Assembly (NCBI RefSeq): GCF_030815255.1
Contig: NZ_JAUSWN010000008.1
Coordinates: 54,766-118,765 of the forward strand
Source of the DNA: Hathewaya limosa
GTDB lineage: Bacteria > Bacillota > Clostridia > Clostridiales > Clostridiaceae
Length of the DNA: 64,000 nt
Direction: 5' to 3'
Part shown: piece after piece, positions 31,926 to 41,025 of the stretch
Layout of the letters: every line of letters begins with the position of its first letter
Position numbering within the stretch: the stretch's first letter is position 1
Program-made: the position numbers and the translations under genes
The notes under the pieces: model-generated
Told to the model about the DNA's origin: nothing
The model's input: only the letters and a program-made list of their open reading frames with translations
Database searches by the model: none

Positions 31926-32326
31926 ATTTGAATGATTTTGTAAGATAGCAATTTAAAAATTATTTATATTACAAAGAAATGATATCATATAAAGAACGAA
32001 TGTATAATGAAGTTAAGCAGAGTATACGTATAGTAAACATAATAAGTCATATATAGCACAAAAGTTACAAATAGAATACAAATCTTTAAATAAATATTAA
32101 AACTAGCAATTAAATGCAATAATAGAGGGAATAAAGAATAAAAGTAGAAGTAAAATTAATAAGTATGAAATTAAATACATATATTAATGTAGATATTTTT
32201 CAAAAATAGTATTTTTATGATGAAAAGTTTTACACTAGGTTTTATAAAAACATAATATAACTATAAAATAGACTATAAAAACCATATATAACAACTAAAA
32301 ACCAACAAAAGAATAAGAATAGTATA
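31926..32326 (+). other. Long AT-rich non-coding region between the DUF11 array and the polysaccharide operon
   Basis: About 400 bp without a credible gene. The only open stretch I noticed is a 25-codon frame at 31979-32056 without a good ribosome binding site. Nothing here resembles a tRNA, a known riboswitch or a mobile element. The region separates two transcription units: a terminator on the left and a candidate promoter on the right. Confidence 0.6.
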
Positions 32327-32355
32327 TTTATAGTTTGTATTACATCTGATATAAT
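32327..32355 (+). promoter_or_regulatory. Candidate sigma-A promoter for the polysaccharide operon
   Basis: A perfect TATAAT at 32350-32355 lies 17 bp downstream of TTTATA (32327-32332), which matches 4 of 6 positions of the -35 consensus. It is the nearest good pair before manA and sits after a terminator and a long non-coding gap, as expected for the start of a transcription unit. Confidence 0.55.
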
Positions 32356-32400
32356 ATAAGAGCAAAATGCTACAAAAAAGTAAAACTTGTTAGGGGAGCA

Positions 32401-32445
32401 ATGTGTAAGGCTAGGAATAGGAGCGAAAAGTTTAATGATATATGA
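32401..32445 (+). CDS. Possible 14-codon leader peptide overlapping the manA start
   Basis: The ATG at 32401 follows AGGGGAG with only 2 nt between. The short frame encodes MCKARNRSEKFNDI and stops at 32445, 10 bp inside manA in another frame. It could couple translation to manA. The tight Shine-Dalgarno spacing makes translation doubtful, so this is a low-confidence call. Confidence 0.2.
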   Translation: MCKARNRSEKFNDI

Positions 32446-33424
32446 TATATATCCAATAAAGTTTAAAAATTTGTATTATGAAAAAATTTGGGGTGGAAGA
32501 AAATTAGAAGATTATAGAAAAAATTTGCCTAAAGGACACATAGGTGAAAGTTGGGACTTAGCTTGTCATAAACATGGAATGAGTATAGTGTCAAATGGTG
32601 CGTATAAAGGAATGTCCTTGTTGGAATTAGTTAAATTGACAGATGATAAAATCGTTGGGGAACTTATTACAAAAAAAGATTTTCTACCTAGAGATTTCCC
32701 CCTGTTACTAAAATTAATAAATTCCAAAGAGAATTTGTCACTTCAAGTTCATCCAGATAGTGAATATGCTAGAAAGGTAGAAGGCGATAATGGCAAAGTA
32801 GAGGCATGGTATATAATAGATGCCGAAGAAGATGCAGAACTAATTGTAGGGACTAAAAATTGTACCCAGGAAGAATTTGTAACAAGCTGCAAAAATGGGA
32901 ATGTAGAAGCATATATGAATAAAATAAAGGTTCAAAGTGGAGATATGTTTTTTATTGAAGCTGGATTGGTACATGCTATAGGAAAAGGTATTCTCTTAGT
33001 AGAAGTTCAACAAAATAGTGATACAACCTATAGAGTATATGACTACAATAGAGGAAGAGAATTACATATAAGGAAAGCCTTAGATGTTATAGACATCACA
33101 CTTCAACCTAAAAGAATCCATGTAGAAGAAAATTTAGAGTTAAGTTGTGAAGGTGAAAAGGAAACAAAAGTTTTTAACTGTATAAAAAGTGATGTGCTAA
33201 ATTTACAACTATATAAAATTAAAGACGAACTTAAGGAATGTAGTGACAAAAAGAAATTCTATATTTTTACTTGTGTAGATGGTAAAGGGAAAATTATCTT
33301 TTCTGATGAGAATAATATAACAAGAGAAGAGAGTATAGAAAAGTGTGAAAGTATATTAATACCTGCAGCCCTAGGTGAATACAGATTACAAGGAAATATG
33401 AAGCTTTTAAAAAGTTATATATAA
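32435..33424 (+). CDS. manA: Mannose-6-phosphate isomerase, class I (329 aa)
   Basis: Interconverts fructose-6-phosphate and mannose-6-phosphate in the cytoplasm and so feeds GDP-mannose synthesis. The frame is open from a TTG at 32387, but the ATG at 32435 has a Shine-Dalgarno-like AGGAG (32419-32423) and gives the N-terminus typical of short Bacillus-type ManA (KFKNLYYEKIWGG). Predicted zinc ligands are Q104 and H106 (LQVHPD), E123 (VEAWYII) and H180 (LVHAIGKG), spaced as in the family. The QNSDTTYRVYDYNR signature is intact. It is the first gene of the operon; the matching GDP-mannose pyrophosphorylase (manC) lies about 14.5 kb downstream in the same run. No phosphomannomutase is visible in the window, so that step must be encoded elsewhere. 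Confidence 0.93.
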   Translation: MIYDIYPIKFKNLYYEKIWGGRKLEDYRKNLPKGHIGESWDLACHKHGMSIVSNGAYKGMSLLELVKLTDDKIVGELITKKDFLPRDFPLLLKLINSKENLSLQVHPDSEYARKVEGDNGKVEAWYIIDAEEDAELIVGTKNCTQEEFVTSCKNGNVEAYMNKIKVQSGDMFFIEAGLVHAIGKGILLVEVQQNSDTTYRVYDYNRGRELHIRKALDVIDITLQPKRIHVEENLELSCEGEKETKVFNCIKSDVLNLQLYKIKDELKECSDKKKFYIFTCVDGKGKIIFSDENNITREESIEKCESILIPAALGEYRLQGNMKLLKSYI

Positions 33425-33474
33425 GAAATAATTCATATAATTAATTTTTAGTAATGATAAAAGGAGGCGGAAGC

Positions 33475-34905
33475 ATGGTTTTCACGTCTACTATATTTAT
33501 GTTTATTTTTTTACCATTAGTAGTAACTTTGTATTTTTTAATAAGAAAAGATCAAAGAAATACTCTATTATTAATAGCTAGTTTATTGTTTTATGCTTGG
33601 GGAGAACCTAAACATATATTAGTAATGCTAGCATCTATAGGTATAAATTATTACTTTGGAATTTTGATACATAAATATTGGGAAAATAGTAAGAAGAAAA
33701 AAAACATAGTAATATGGAGTGTAGTTTGTAACTTATCTCTTTTAATATTTTTTAAATATGCTAACTTTATTGTAGATAATATAAATTCTTTTATAGGATT
33801 AACAGGAGTATCTAAAGGAATAGATTTAGCAACCATACATTTACCAATCGGAATTTCATTTTTTACATTTCAAGGTTTATCATATGTAATAGATGTATAT
33901 AGGGGAGATGTAGAGGTACAAAAAAGTATATACGATTTAGCATTATACATATCATTTTTTCCACAATTAATAGCAGGGCCTATAGTTAGATATCATGACA
34001 TAGATGAACAAATTAAAGAAAGAAAAATAACTATAGATAAAGTATGCTATGGAATAAAAAGATTTATAATGGGATTTGCTAAAAAAGTTTTAATTGCAAA
34101 TCAAATTGGACTTATAGCAGATAAAATTTTTGCAATAACTCCAAAAGAAATATCAACATCATTAATATGGATTGGTGCTATTTGTTATACCTTACAAATA
34201 TACTTTGATTTTTCAGGGTATTCAGATATGGCAATAGGGCTTGGGAAAATATTTGGATTTGACTTTTTGGAGAACTTTAACTATCCATACATATCTAAAT
34301 CCATAAGAGAGTTTTGGAAAAGATGGCATATATCCTTAACAAATTGGTTTAGAGATTATGTGTACATACCCCTAGGAGGAAATAGAAAAGGAGTAGCTAG
34401 ATGTTATGTAAATCAAATAATAGTATTTTTACTTTCTGGTTTATGGCATGGAGCTAGTTGGAATTTTATCTTTTGGGGAGCATATCATGGGGCTTTTTTA
34501 GTAGTGGAAAGAACGAAAGTTGGAGGAGTACTTAAAAAGGTTCCAAAACCATTCAGATATGTTTATGCATTATTAGTAGTAACAGTAGGATGGGTTATTT
34601 TTAGAGCAGATACATTAACAAATGCCTTTGCATATATAAAGAAAATGTTTGTATTTAAGGCATCTACTAATGTATATTATCCAGCATTATATTTAGATAA
34701 CAAGGTTATATTTATTTTAATACTTGCTATAGTATTTTCCACACCTATACTAAGATATATAAACTCATTTGCAAAAGGTCTATTAAAGAAACATGAGCGT
34801 ACTTATGATTTTATATCAAATACAATATGTATTTTAGTGCTTATAGTATCATTAATAGCTTTAGCAGGATCAACGTATAATCCATTTATATATTTTAGAT
34901 TTTAA
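33475..34905 (+). CDS. MBOAT-family O-acyltransferase (AlgI/PatA/DltB-like), 476 aa
   Basis: An integral membrane enzyme that passes acetyl groups across the membrane for O-acetylation of a surface polysaccharide or wall polymer. AAAGGAGG just upstream selects the ATG at 33475 over one 21 bp earlier. The protein has many hydrophobic segments and the MBOAT hallmarks: ISFFTFQGLSYVIDVYRG, REFWKRWHISLTNWFRDYVYIPLGG (H285) and the catalytic histidine H325 in GLWHGASWNF. It is followed after 14 bp by two genes for AlgX/DHHW-type partner enzymes, the usual partner arrangement for AlgI-like proteins. The substrate is not determined by sequence; the context suggests the polymer made by the downstream genes. 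Confidence 0.93.
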   Translation: MVFTSTIFMFIFLPLVVTLYFLIRKDQRNTLLLIASLLFYAWGEPKHILVMLASIGINYYFGILIHKYWENSKKKKNIVIWSVVCNLSLLIFFKYANFIVDNINSFIGLTGVSKGIDLATIHLPIGISFFTFQGLSYVIDVYRGDVEVQKSIYDLALYISFFPQLIAGPIVRYHDIDEQIKERKITIDKVCYGIKRFIMGFAKKVLIANQIGLIADKIFAITPKEISTSLIWIGAICYTLQIYFDFSGYSDMAIGLGKIFGFDFLENFNYPYISKSIREFWKRWHISLTNWFRDYVYIPLGGNRKGVARCYVNQIIVFLLSGLWHGASWNFIFWGAYHGAFLVVERTKVGGVLKKVPKPFRYVYALLVVTVGWVIFRADTLTNAFAYIKKMFVFKASTNVYYPALYLDNKVIFILILAIVFSTPILRYINSFAKGLLKKHERTYDFISNTICILVLIVSLIALAGSTYNPFIYFRF

Positions 34906-34919
34906 AAAGAGGTGAGAAT

Positions 34920-36656
34920 ATGCAAAACTACTGTAATAGTAAAATTTTTAAAGTGTTGCGATTCATAATATTGAACGTAATATTTTTACTTTTTGTAGTA
35001 ACTTTATATAAAGGCATTTTTGGAAATGTTATAAAAGCAGAAATGGTAGTTAATTATAAAAAAGATAATCTATTTACTTTATTCTACACAGATGACAATA
35101 TAACTATTTACAATGACGATATGGCAGCTAGATGTGAAATGGTTAGAACAGATAATGAATTTATAGCTATACCTTTTGCAATGAATTCATCTAAAATAAG
35201 AGGATTAAAGCTTCATTTTGGTTATAAAGGTCAAGAAGTACAGGTAAAAAGATTAACAATCAAAACACCTTTTAAACAATTAGAGTTTGATGCTCAAAAA
35301 ATAAAAGATACTTTTACTCATGTGTCAAAGGATATACAAAAGGTTGAAGTTAAGGATGGTGTTTTATTTATACATCCTAAAAAAGTCGATGCTTTTATGT
35401 ATACTGATAATATGGGTGAAATCATAAAAAATGCTAAATTAAATTATTCTATAATTTTATTTTTAGCTTTTGCAAGTATTATTTTAACAGCAGCTACATT
35501 AAAATTATATGAGTTTTTATTATACAAGGGATTATTACCAAGAAAATTTGCTTTTATAGCATTATTTATTTTAATTCTATATATTCCTAACTTATTTTTA
35601 GTGTCAGGAATGAAGGATGGAGACAATACAGAACAAAGAGGAAGTATGATGGTAGATTTGGACCCTAATATAAGTGGGGTTGAAAAAACTATTAAAAAGG
35701 TAGAAACTATGTATAATGACCATTTTGGTCTTAGAAATTTAATGATAAGGCTGGAAGCTTTATCTGACTTTAAATTTTTTAAAACTCCATCCACTGAAAA
35801 GGTTGTTTTAGGAAAAGAAGGATGGCTATATTGTGGATTAGATAATGGAAAAGATATAACTAAACAATATAGAGGAATAACTAAGTTTACTCCAGAGGAA
35901 TTATCAAAGATAAAAACTAATCTAGAACAGAGAAAAGCATGGCTTGAAAAGAAAGGAATACCTTTTGTTTTAGTCATAGCACCAGATAAAGAAACTATTT
36001 ACCCAGAATACTATAATAATGAAAAATATAAAAAGGTAAGTAATGAAAGTAGATTAGATCAGCTTATGGATTACTTACATAAAAATTCTAACATAGATGT
36101 TCTAGACCTAAGAAAGATTTTATTAGATAATAAATCTAAAGGAAGATTATATTATAAAACTGATACACATTGGAATCAATTTGGTGGATACTTTGGTTAT
36201 GAAGCTATTATGAAAGAAGTTGGAAAGTACATTAAAAATGTTAGACCACTTACTATAGATAAGTTTAATATAGTTAAAGAATACAGAGTTCCAGGTGAAG
36301 GAGATTTGGCTAATATGTTAAGTTTACCTAACCAATATGGAGAGGAACATATTCTGTTACAACCTAAGATAAAAAGGACATCTATCCCTTATGAAGAACA
36401 TAAGTATGATTTGGTAAGAGGGGCAGTAATGAAAAATCCTAATAAGTCTTTACCTAAATTATTGATGTTTAGAGATTCATTTACTGTGGCATTAGGACCA
36501 TATATGTCAGAACATTTTAGTGAAGCAGTATACGAATGGTCTCAAAATTTTGATGATAAATTAGTAAAACAATGTAAACCAGATATAGTTATTCAAGAAA
36601 CCGTAGAGAGAAATTTAGATAAACTTTTATATGAAAATCCAATTAGTGTTAAATAG
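34920..36656 (+). CDS. DHHW/AlgX-AlgJ-like polysaccharide O-acetyltransferase, copy 1 (578 aa)
   Basis: Extracytoplasmic partner of the MBOAT protein, predicted to transfer acetyl groups to polysaccharide hydroxyls. It has an N-terminal membrane segment (residues about 12-30) and a second hydrophobic stretch, about 175-220, that looks like two helices around a short charged turn. The SGNH-like catalytic domain follows. The DTHW motif is at 415-418 and the nucleophile region is RDSF at 518-521 (S520), instead of the GDS of classical SGNH enzymes. The next gene is a full-length paralogue. The ribosome binding site is AGAGGTGAG. The acetyl acceptor is inferred from context only. Confidence 0.88.
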   Translation: MQNYCNSKIFKVLRFIILNVIFLLFVVTLYKGIFGNVIKAEMVVNYKKDNLFTLFYTDDNITIYNDDMAARCEMVRTDNEFIAIPFAMNSSKIRGLKLHFGYKGQEVQVKRLTIKTPFKQLEFDAQKIKDTFTHVSKDIQKVEVKDGVLFIHPKKVDAFMYTDNMGEIIKNAKLNYSIILFLAFASIILTAATLKLYEFLLYKGLLPRKFAFIALFILILYIPNLFLVSGMKDGDNTEQRGSMMVDLDPNISGVEKTIKKVETMYNDHFGLRNLMIRLEALSDFKFFKTPSTEKVVLGKEGWLYCGLDNGKDITKQYRGITKFTPEELSKIKTNLEQRKAWLEKKGIPFVLVIAPDKETIYPEYYNNEKYKKVSNESRLDQLMDYLHKNSNIDVLDLRKILLDNKSKGRLYYKTDTHWNQFGGYFGYEAIMKEVGKYIKNVRPLTIDKFNIVKEYRVPGEGDLANMLSLPNQYGEEHILLQPKIKRTSIPYEEHKYDLVRGAVMKNPNKSLPKLLMFRDSFTVALGPYMSEHFSEAVYEWSQNFDDKLVKQCKPDIVIQETVERNLDKLLYENPISVK

Positions 36657-36670
36657 TTAAGGAAAATTAG

Positions 36671-38404
36671 ATGATAAGACTAGATGTGTATAAGCTAAAG
36701 AAATTTATAACATTTGTACTAATTAATGTGGTGATTTTTGTTTTATTAATTATGCTATATAGAAATGTATTTGATAAGGTTACAAAAGGAAGTATTACAG
36801 TAAAGTTTGAAGGAATAAATGGAATAGGAATAATGTATACAGATATAGGAAAAGAAGTATATGATGATAAAATGGGTGTTAATATTGGTCCTACCTTATT
36901 TTGTTCGTACAGAGAACTTCCTTTTAAATTAAGTAGCAGTAAAATTAAAAAACTTAGAATTCAGCCTATGAATACAAATTATAAGTTTTATATTAAGGAA
37001 TTAAAGTTAAAGACTCCATTTAAAAAAATAATTTTAAATGGGGTTCAATTAGAGAAAATTTTAAACAAGTGTTGCCATAACGCAAAAAAAATAGAGCATG
37101 AAAGAGATGGATATGTAATTTATCCTCAAAATAATAAGTTCTTTATAGAAATAGATAATATAGGTCAAATTATTAAAAATAATCCTAGGGATTATTGCTT
37201 AATGATAACCATAATATGTATAAATCTTATTATATCAGGATTAATTTTAAAGCTAGTAAACAGTATAGTAAAAACTAATATAGATGTATGTAAATTAATT
37301 TTTATTATAAACTTTATACTAATATTATATATTCCTAGTTTAGTTAACTTTATAGGAATAAAAATAGGTAGCAATACAGAAAAGCGAAATATTACAATAG
37401 CGGAGGAAAACATTAATTTAGGCATTATAGAAAATAGAATAAAAGCATTTGAAACATACTACAATGATAGTTTTGGACTTAGAAATATACTAATATATAT
37501 GAATGCTAAAATAAATAAAGAACTTTTTAATGTATCTTCTGTAGAAAAAGTATTAATAGGTAAAGATAACTGGTTATATTATGCTAAAGAGGATGGAAAA
37601 GATTTAACAAGACAATATAGGGGCATAGACAAATTTACTAAACAGGAATTGTTTAGAATAAAAACTAACTTGGAAAACAGAAAGAATTGGTTGGCTAAAA
37701 AAGGAATGCCTTTTATTTTAGTTATTGCACCAAATAAAGAAAGTATATATCCTCAATATTATGATAATGTAAAATATAGAAAAGTATCATGTAAGACCAG
37801 ACTAGATCAATTGTTAGAGTATCTTAATGAACATTCAAATATAGATATATTAGATCTTAGAAAGACATTAATAAGTAAAACAAATGAAACAAATTTATAT
37901 TGGAAGACAGATACCCATTGGAATGAGTATGGTGCTTATTATGGATATAAGGAGATAATGGATGAAGTAAGTAAAAAAATTAAAGTTGAAAAACCTATAG
38001 GATTAGATAAATTTAATATAATAAATAAATATAAAGTACCAAGTGGCGGAGATTTAGCCAATATGTTAAGTTTACCAGATCAATATGGTGAAAAAGAAAT
38101 AAAGTTAAGTCCGAAGACTATAAGAACATCAATTCAATTACCCAGAGAGAACTATGGAATTGTAAATGGTAAGGTTATGATTAATCCGAAAAAACATTTA
38201 CATAAAATGATTATGTTAGGTGATTCTTTTACTGATTCATTAATACCATTTATGTCAGAACATTTTAGTGAATCAATATATGAAAAATCATATAGTTTTA
38301 ATTCGGAATTAATAAAATATGTTAAACCTGATATAGTTATACAAGAAGTTGTAGAGAGAAATTTAGAAAAACTTTTGTTGGGTAATCCAATTAGTGTTAG
38401 GTAG
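36671..38404 (+). CDS. DHHW/AlgX-AlgJ-like polysaccharide O-acetyltransferase, copy 2 (577 aa)
   Basis: A tandem paralogue of the preceding gene with the same layout: an N-terminal membrane segment, a central hydrophobic pair near residues 175-222, and a catalytic domain with DTHW at 414-417 and GDSF at 517-520 (S519). This copy has the classical G before DS while copy 1 has R. The middle region (120-160) has diverged most, whereas the PGEGDLANMLSLP-type block is conserved (PSGGDLANMLSLP here). Two transferases with one MBOAT transporter could acetylate different positions or sugars. Fourteen bp separate it from copy 1, so the two are surely co-transcribed. Confidence 0.88.
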   Translation: MIRLDVYKLKKFITFVLINVVIFVLLIMLYRNVFDKVTKGSITVKFEGINGIGIMYTDIGKEVYDDKMGVNIGPTLFCSYRELPFKLSSSKIKKLRIQPMNTNYKFYIKELKLKTPFKKIILNGVQLEKILNKCCHNAKKIEHERDGYVIYPQNNKFFIEIDNIGQIIKNNPRDYCLMITIICINLIISGLILKLVNSIVKTNIDVCKLIFIINFILILYIPSLVNFIGIKIGSNTEKRNITIAEENINLGIIENRIKAFETYYNDSFGLRNILIYMNAKINKELFNVSSVEKVLIGKDNWLYYAKEDGKDLTRQYRGIDKFTKQELFRIKTNLENRKNWLAKKGMPFILVIAPNKESIYPQYYDNVKYRKVSCKTRLDQLLEYLNEHSNIDILDLRKTLISKTNETNLYWKTDTHWNEYGAYYGYKEIMDEVSKKIKVEKPIGLDKFNIINKYKVPSGGDLANMLSLPDQYGEKEIKLSPKTIRTSIQLPRENYGIVNGKVMINPKKHLHKMIMLGDSFTDSLIPFMSEHFSESIYEKSYSFNSELIKYVKPDIVIQEVVERNLEKLLLGNPISVR

Positions 38405-38431
38405 TCAATAAGAAATAAGGAGGGAGAACCA

Positions 38432-39106
38432 ATGCTAGAATTAAAGACGGAAAATTTGAATGATGAAACTGAAGAAGTAGAAATATGTCCTAAAAAGAGT
38501 TTTATATATTTTTTTATTAAGAGAGTAGTAGATATAATTGGTTCTTTAATTGGTATTATTATTTTAAGCCCTGTATTCTTAATCTTAGGTATATTAGTAA
38601 AGTTAGGTTCAAAAGGACCGGTGTTTTTTGCTCATAAAAGATTAGGATATCATGGCGAATTAATAAAAATATACAAATTTAGAACTATGGTTACAAATGC
38701 GGAGAAATTATTAGATGAATTGTCACCTGAACAAAAAGAAGAATTCTCAAAGAATTTTAAGTTAGAAAATGATCCTAGAATAACTAAGATAGGTAATATT
38801 TTGAGAAAAACAAGTCTTGATGAGTTACCACAGCTTTTAAATATATTAAAAGGTGATTTAACTATAGTAGGGCCAAGACCAATAATAGAAAAAGAAATAG
38901 AACTTTACGGAAAGTATGGCAAGAAACTTTTAACTGTAAAACCAGGCCTTACAGGATATTGGCAAGTAAATGGTAGAAGTGATACTACATATGAAGAAAG
39001 GGTTCAATTAGACATGTATTATATAGATCATAGAAGTTTAGGGTTAGATATAAAAATAATTTTTAAAACTTTTAGTGAAGTATTTAAAAAACATGGAGCA
39101 AGATAG
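38432..39106 (+). CDS. Undecaprenyl-phosphate sugar-1-phosphate transferase (initiating transferase), 224 aa
   Basis: Starts repeat-unit assembly by moving a sugar phosphate from a nucleotide sugar onto undecaprenyl phosphate at the inner face of the membrane. It is the small, single-hairpin type of the bacterial sugar transferase family (WbaP/WcaJ catalytic part): one hydrophobic segment at residues about 27-55, then KFRTM, SLDELPQLLNILKGDLTIVGPRP and KPGLTGYWQVNGRSD, followed by the conserved LDMYYI. The long N-terminal membrane region of full-size WbaP is absent, as usual for this class. AGGAGGGAG precedes the ATG. The sugar cannot be read from the sequence. Confidence 0.93.
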   Translation: MLELKTENLNDETEEVEICPKKSFIYFFIKRVVDIIGSLIGIIILSPVFLILGILVKLGSKGPVFFAHKRLGYHGELIKIYKFRTMVTNAEKLLDELSPEQKEEFSKNFKLENDPRITKIGNILRKTSLDELPQLLNILKGDLTIVGPRPIIEKEIELYGKYGKKLLTVKPGLTGYWQVNGRSDTTYEERVQLDMYYIDHRSLGLDIKIIFKTFSEVFKKHGAR

Positions 39107-39138
39107 TACACTTTCAAAAGTAGAAGGAGAACTTTTAA

Positions 39139-40245
39139 ATGAGTAAATACGATTATTTAATAGTAGGGGCTGGACTTTATGGGTCAATTTTTGCACATGA
39201 AGCTACAAAATTAGGGAAACGTTGTTTAGTAATAGACAAAAGGACTCATATAGGTGGAAATGTATATTGTGAATCTATAGAGGGAATTAATGTACATAAG
39301 TATGGAGCACATATTTTTCATACAAGTGATAAAGAAATTTGGGACTATGTAAATGATTTTGTATCTTTTAATTCCTTTGTTAATTCCCCAATAGCAAATT
39401 ATAAAGGTGAATTATATAATTTACCTTTTAATATGAATACATTTAATAAATTATGGGGTGTGGTTACTCCAAATGAAGCTAAAGAAAAAATTGAGGAACA
39501 AAAAAGCATACTTAAAGGTAAAGCCCCAAAAAATCTAGAGGAACAAGCTATTTCTCTTGTGGGAACGGATATTTACGAAAAGCTTATAAAGGGATATACG
39601 GAAAAGCAATGGGGAAGAGCCTGTACTGAACTTCCTGCATTTATTATAAAAAGATTGCCAGTTAGATATACTTATGATAATAATTATTTCAATGACAAAT
39701 ATCAGGGAATACCTGAAGGTGGGTATACTCTTTTAATCGAAAGGTTATTGCAAGGGTGTGAAGTAAGACTTAACACAGATTATTTTAAAGATAAAGATGA
39801 ATTAAATAATATTAGTGATAAAATTGTATTTACAGGTATGATAGATGAATTTTTTGAATACAAGTATGGAATTTTAGAATATAGAACTTTAAGATTTGAA
39901 ACGGAAATGTTAGAAGAAGAAAATTATCAAGGAAATGCCGTTATAAATTACACAGATAGATATACCCCTTACACAAGAATAATAGAGCATAAACATTTTG
40001 AATTTGGACAAGGCGATAAAACAGTAATAACAAAAGAGTATCCTATGGAATGGAAACATGGCGATGAGCCATATTACCCAGTATTAGATAAGAAAAACAT
40101 AGAAAGATATAATAAATATAGAGAACTTGCAAATAAAGAAAAGAATATTATTTTTGGTGGCCGATTAGGGGAATACAAGTATTATGATATGCACAATGTT
40201 ATAAAGGCGGCACTAGATAAAGTAAAAGAGGAGTTTTTACAGTGA
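39139..40245 (+). CDS. glf: UDP-galactopyranose mutase
   Basis: A cytoplasmic flavoenzyme that converts UDP-galactopyranose to UDP-galactofuranose. The length (368 aa) is normal. The FAD-binding Rossmann start VGAGLYGSIFAHEA is followed by KRTHIGGNVY and HKYGAHIFHT; the later GYTEKQWG, LPVRYTYDNNYF and the C-terminal FGGRLGEYKYYDMHNVI region are all typical. GGAG at 39126-39129 supports the ATG. Its presence implies galactofuranose in the polymer. The stop codon overlaps the next gene's start. Confidence 0.96.
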   Translation: MSKYDYLIVGAGLYGSIFAHEATKLGKRCLVIDKRTHIGGNVYCESIEGINVHKYGAHIFHTSDKEIWDYVNDFVSFNSFVNSPIANYKGELYNLPFNMNTFNKLWGVVTPNEAKEKIEEQKSILKGKAPKNLEEQAISLVGTDIYEKLIKGYTEKQWGRACTELPAFIIKRLPVRYTYDNNYFNDKYQGIPEGGYTLLIERLLQGCEVRLNTDYFKDKDELNNISDKIVFTGMIDEFFEYKYGILEYRTLRFETEMLEEENYQGNAVINYTDRYTPYTRIIEHKHFEFGQGDKTVITKEYPMEWKHGDEPYYPVLDKKNIERYNKYRELANKEKNIIFGGRLGEYKYYDMHNVIKAALDKVKEEFLQ

Positions 40246-41012
40246 TGGATGTAAAAATACTAGTGGCAACACATAAAAAGTATAAAATGCCTGAAGAGAA
40301 TATATACATTCCTCTTCATGTGGGACGAGAAGGAAAACAAGATTTAGGATATATAGGAGATAATACAGGAGAAAATATATCTATAAAGAATCCTAATTAT
40401 TGTGAACTGACAGGACTTTACTGGGCATATAAAAATTTAAAGTGTGAATATATTGGCTTATGTCATTATAGAAGATATTTTACCATGAAAAATATATTTA
40501 AAAGAGCAATACAAACCAATAATAAATTAGATTTAATTCTTAATAAAAGTCAGATAGAAGAATTACTGTCTAAGTATAATGTTATTTTACCTAAAAAAAG
40601 AAATTACTATATAGAAACCATAGAATCACATTATAAAAATGCCCATCATATAGAGGACTTAAAAAAGGTAGAAAAAATAATAGAAACAGATTATCCAGAA
40701 TACATGGAGAGTTTTAAAAGTGTTATGAATGGAAGAACCTTACATCTTTATAATATGTTTATAATGAAAAAAGATGATTTTGATAAATATTGTGAGTGGC
40801 TATTTCATATTCTTTTTAAACTTGAAGGAAGTATAGATATATCTTCTTATGATAATTATCAAAAAAGGATATATGGTTTTTTAAGTGAAAGATTGTTTAA
40901 TGTATGGATTGCAAAACAGGAATTTAATATAAAAGAACTTCCTATTTTGAATATGGAAAAGGTAGAATGGGTTAAGAAGATTAAAAACTTCTTAAAAAGA
41001 AAATTTAAGTAA
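40245..41012 (+). CDS. DUF4422-domain putative glycosyltransferase
   Basis: About 255 aa. It has the hallmark DUF4422 blocks: ILVATHKKYKMP near the start, a GYIGDNTGENIS motif, then CELTGLYWAYKNL and YIGLCHYRRYF. Members are found in surface polysaccharide clusters and are thought to be sugar transferases; here it follows glf directly, so galactofuranose transfer is one possibility (inference). The ATG at 40245 shares its A with the TGA of glf; a GTG at 40242 would add one residue. AGAGGAG (40227-40233) serves either. Translation is probably coupled to glf. Confidence 0.88.
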   Translation: MDVKILVATHKKYKMPEENIYIPLHVGREGKQDLGYIGDNTGENISIKNPNYCELTGLYWAYKNLKCEYIGLCHYRRYFTMKNIFKRAIQTNNKLDLILNKSQIEELLSKYNVILPKKRNYYIETIESHYKNAHHIEDLKKVEKIIETDYPEYMESFKSVMNGRTLHLYNMFIMKKDDFDKYCEWLFHILFKLEGSIDISSYDNYQKRIYGFLSERLFNVWIAKQEFNIKELPILNMEKVEWVKKIKNFLKRKFK

Positions 41013-41025
41013 GGGAGAATGGAAT

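Noticed and set aside
31979..32056. 25-codon open frame in the non-coding region before manA
   Set aside because: Weak ribosome binding site, no recognisable sequence, and chance frames of this size are common. It might be a remnant, but nothing supports that.
32387..32434. Upstream TTG start for manA
   Set aside because: It would add 16 residues not seen in the family and has no ribosome binding site in front, while the ATG at 32435 has an AGGAG and the expected N-terminus.
35444..35977. 177-codon open frame on the minus strand
   Set aside because: It lies entirely antisense inside the first DHHW acetyltransferase gene, which has clear family motifs; the antisense frame shows none and has no ribosome binding site.
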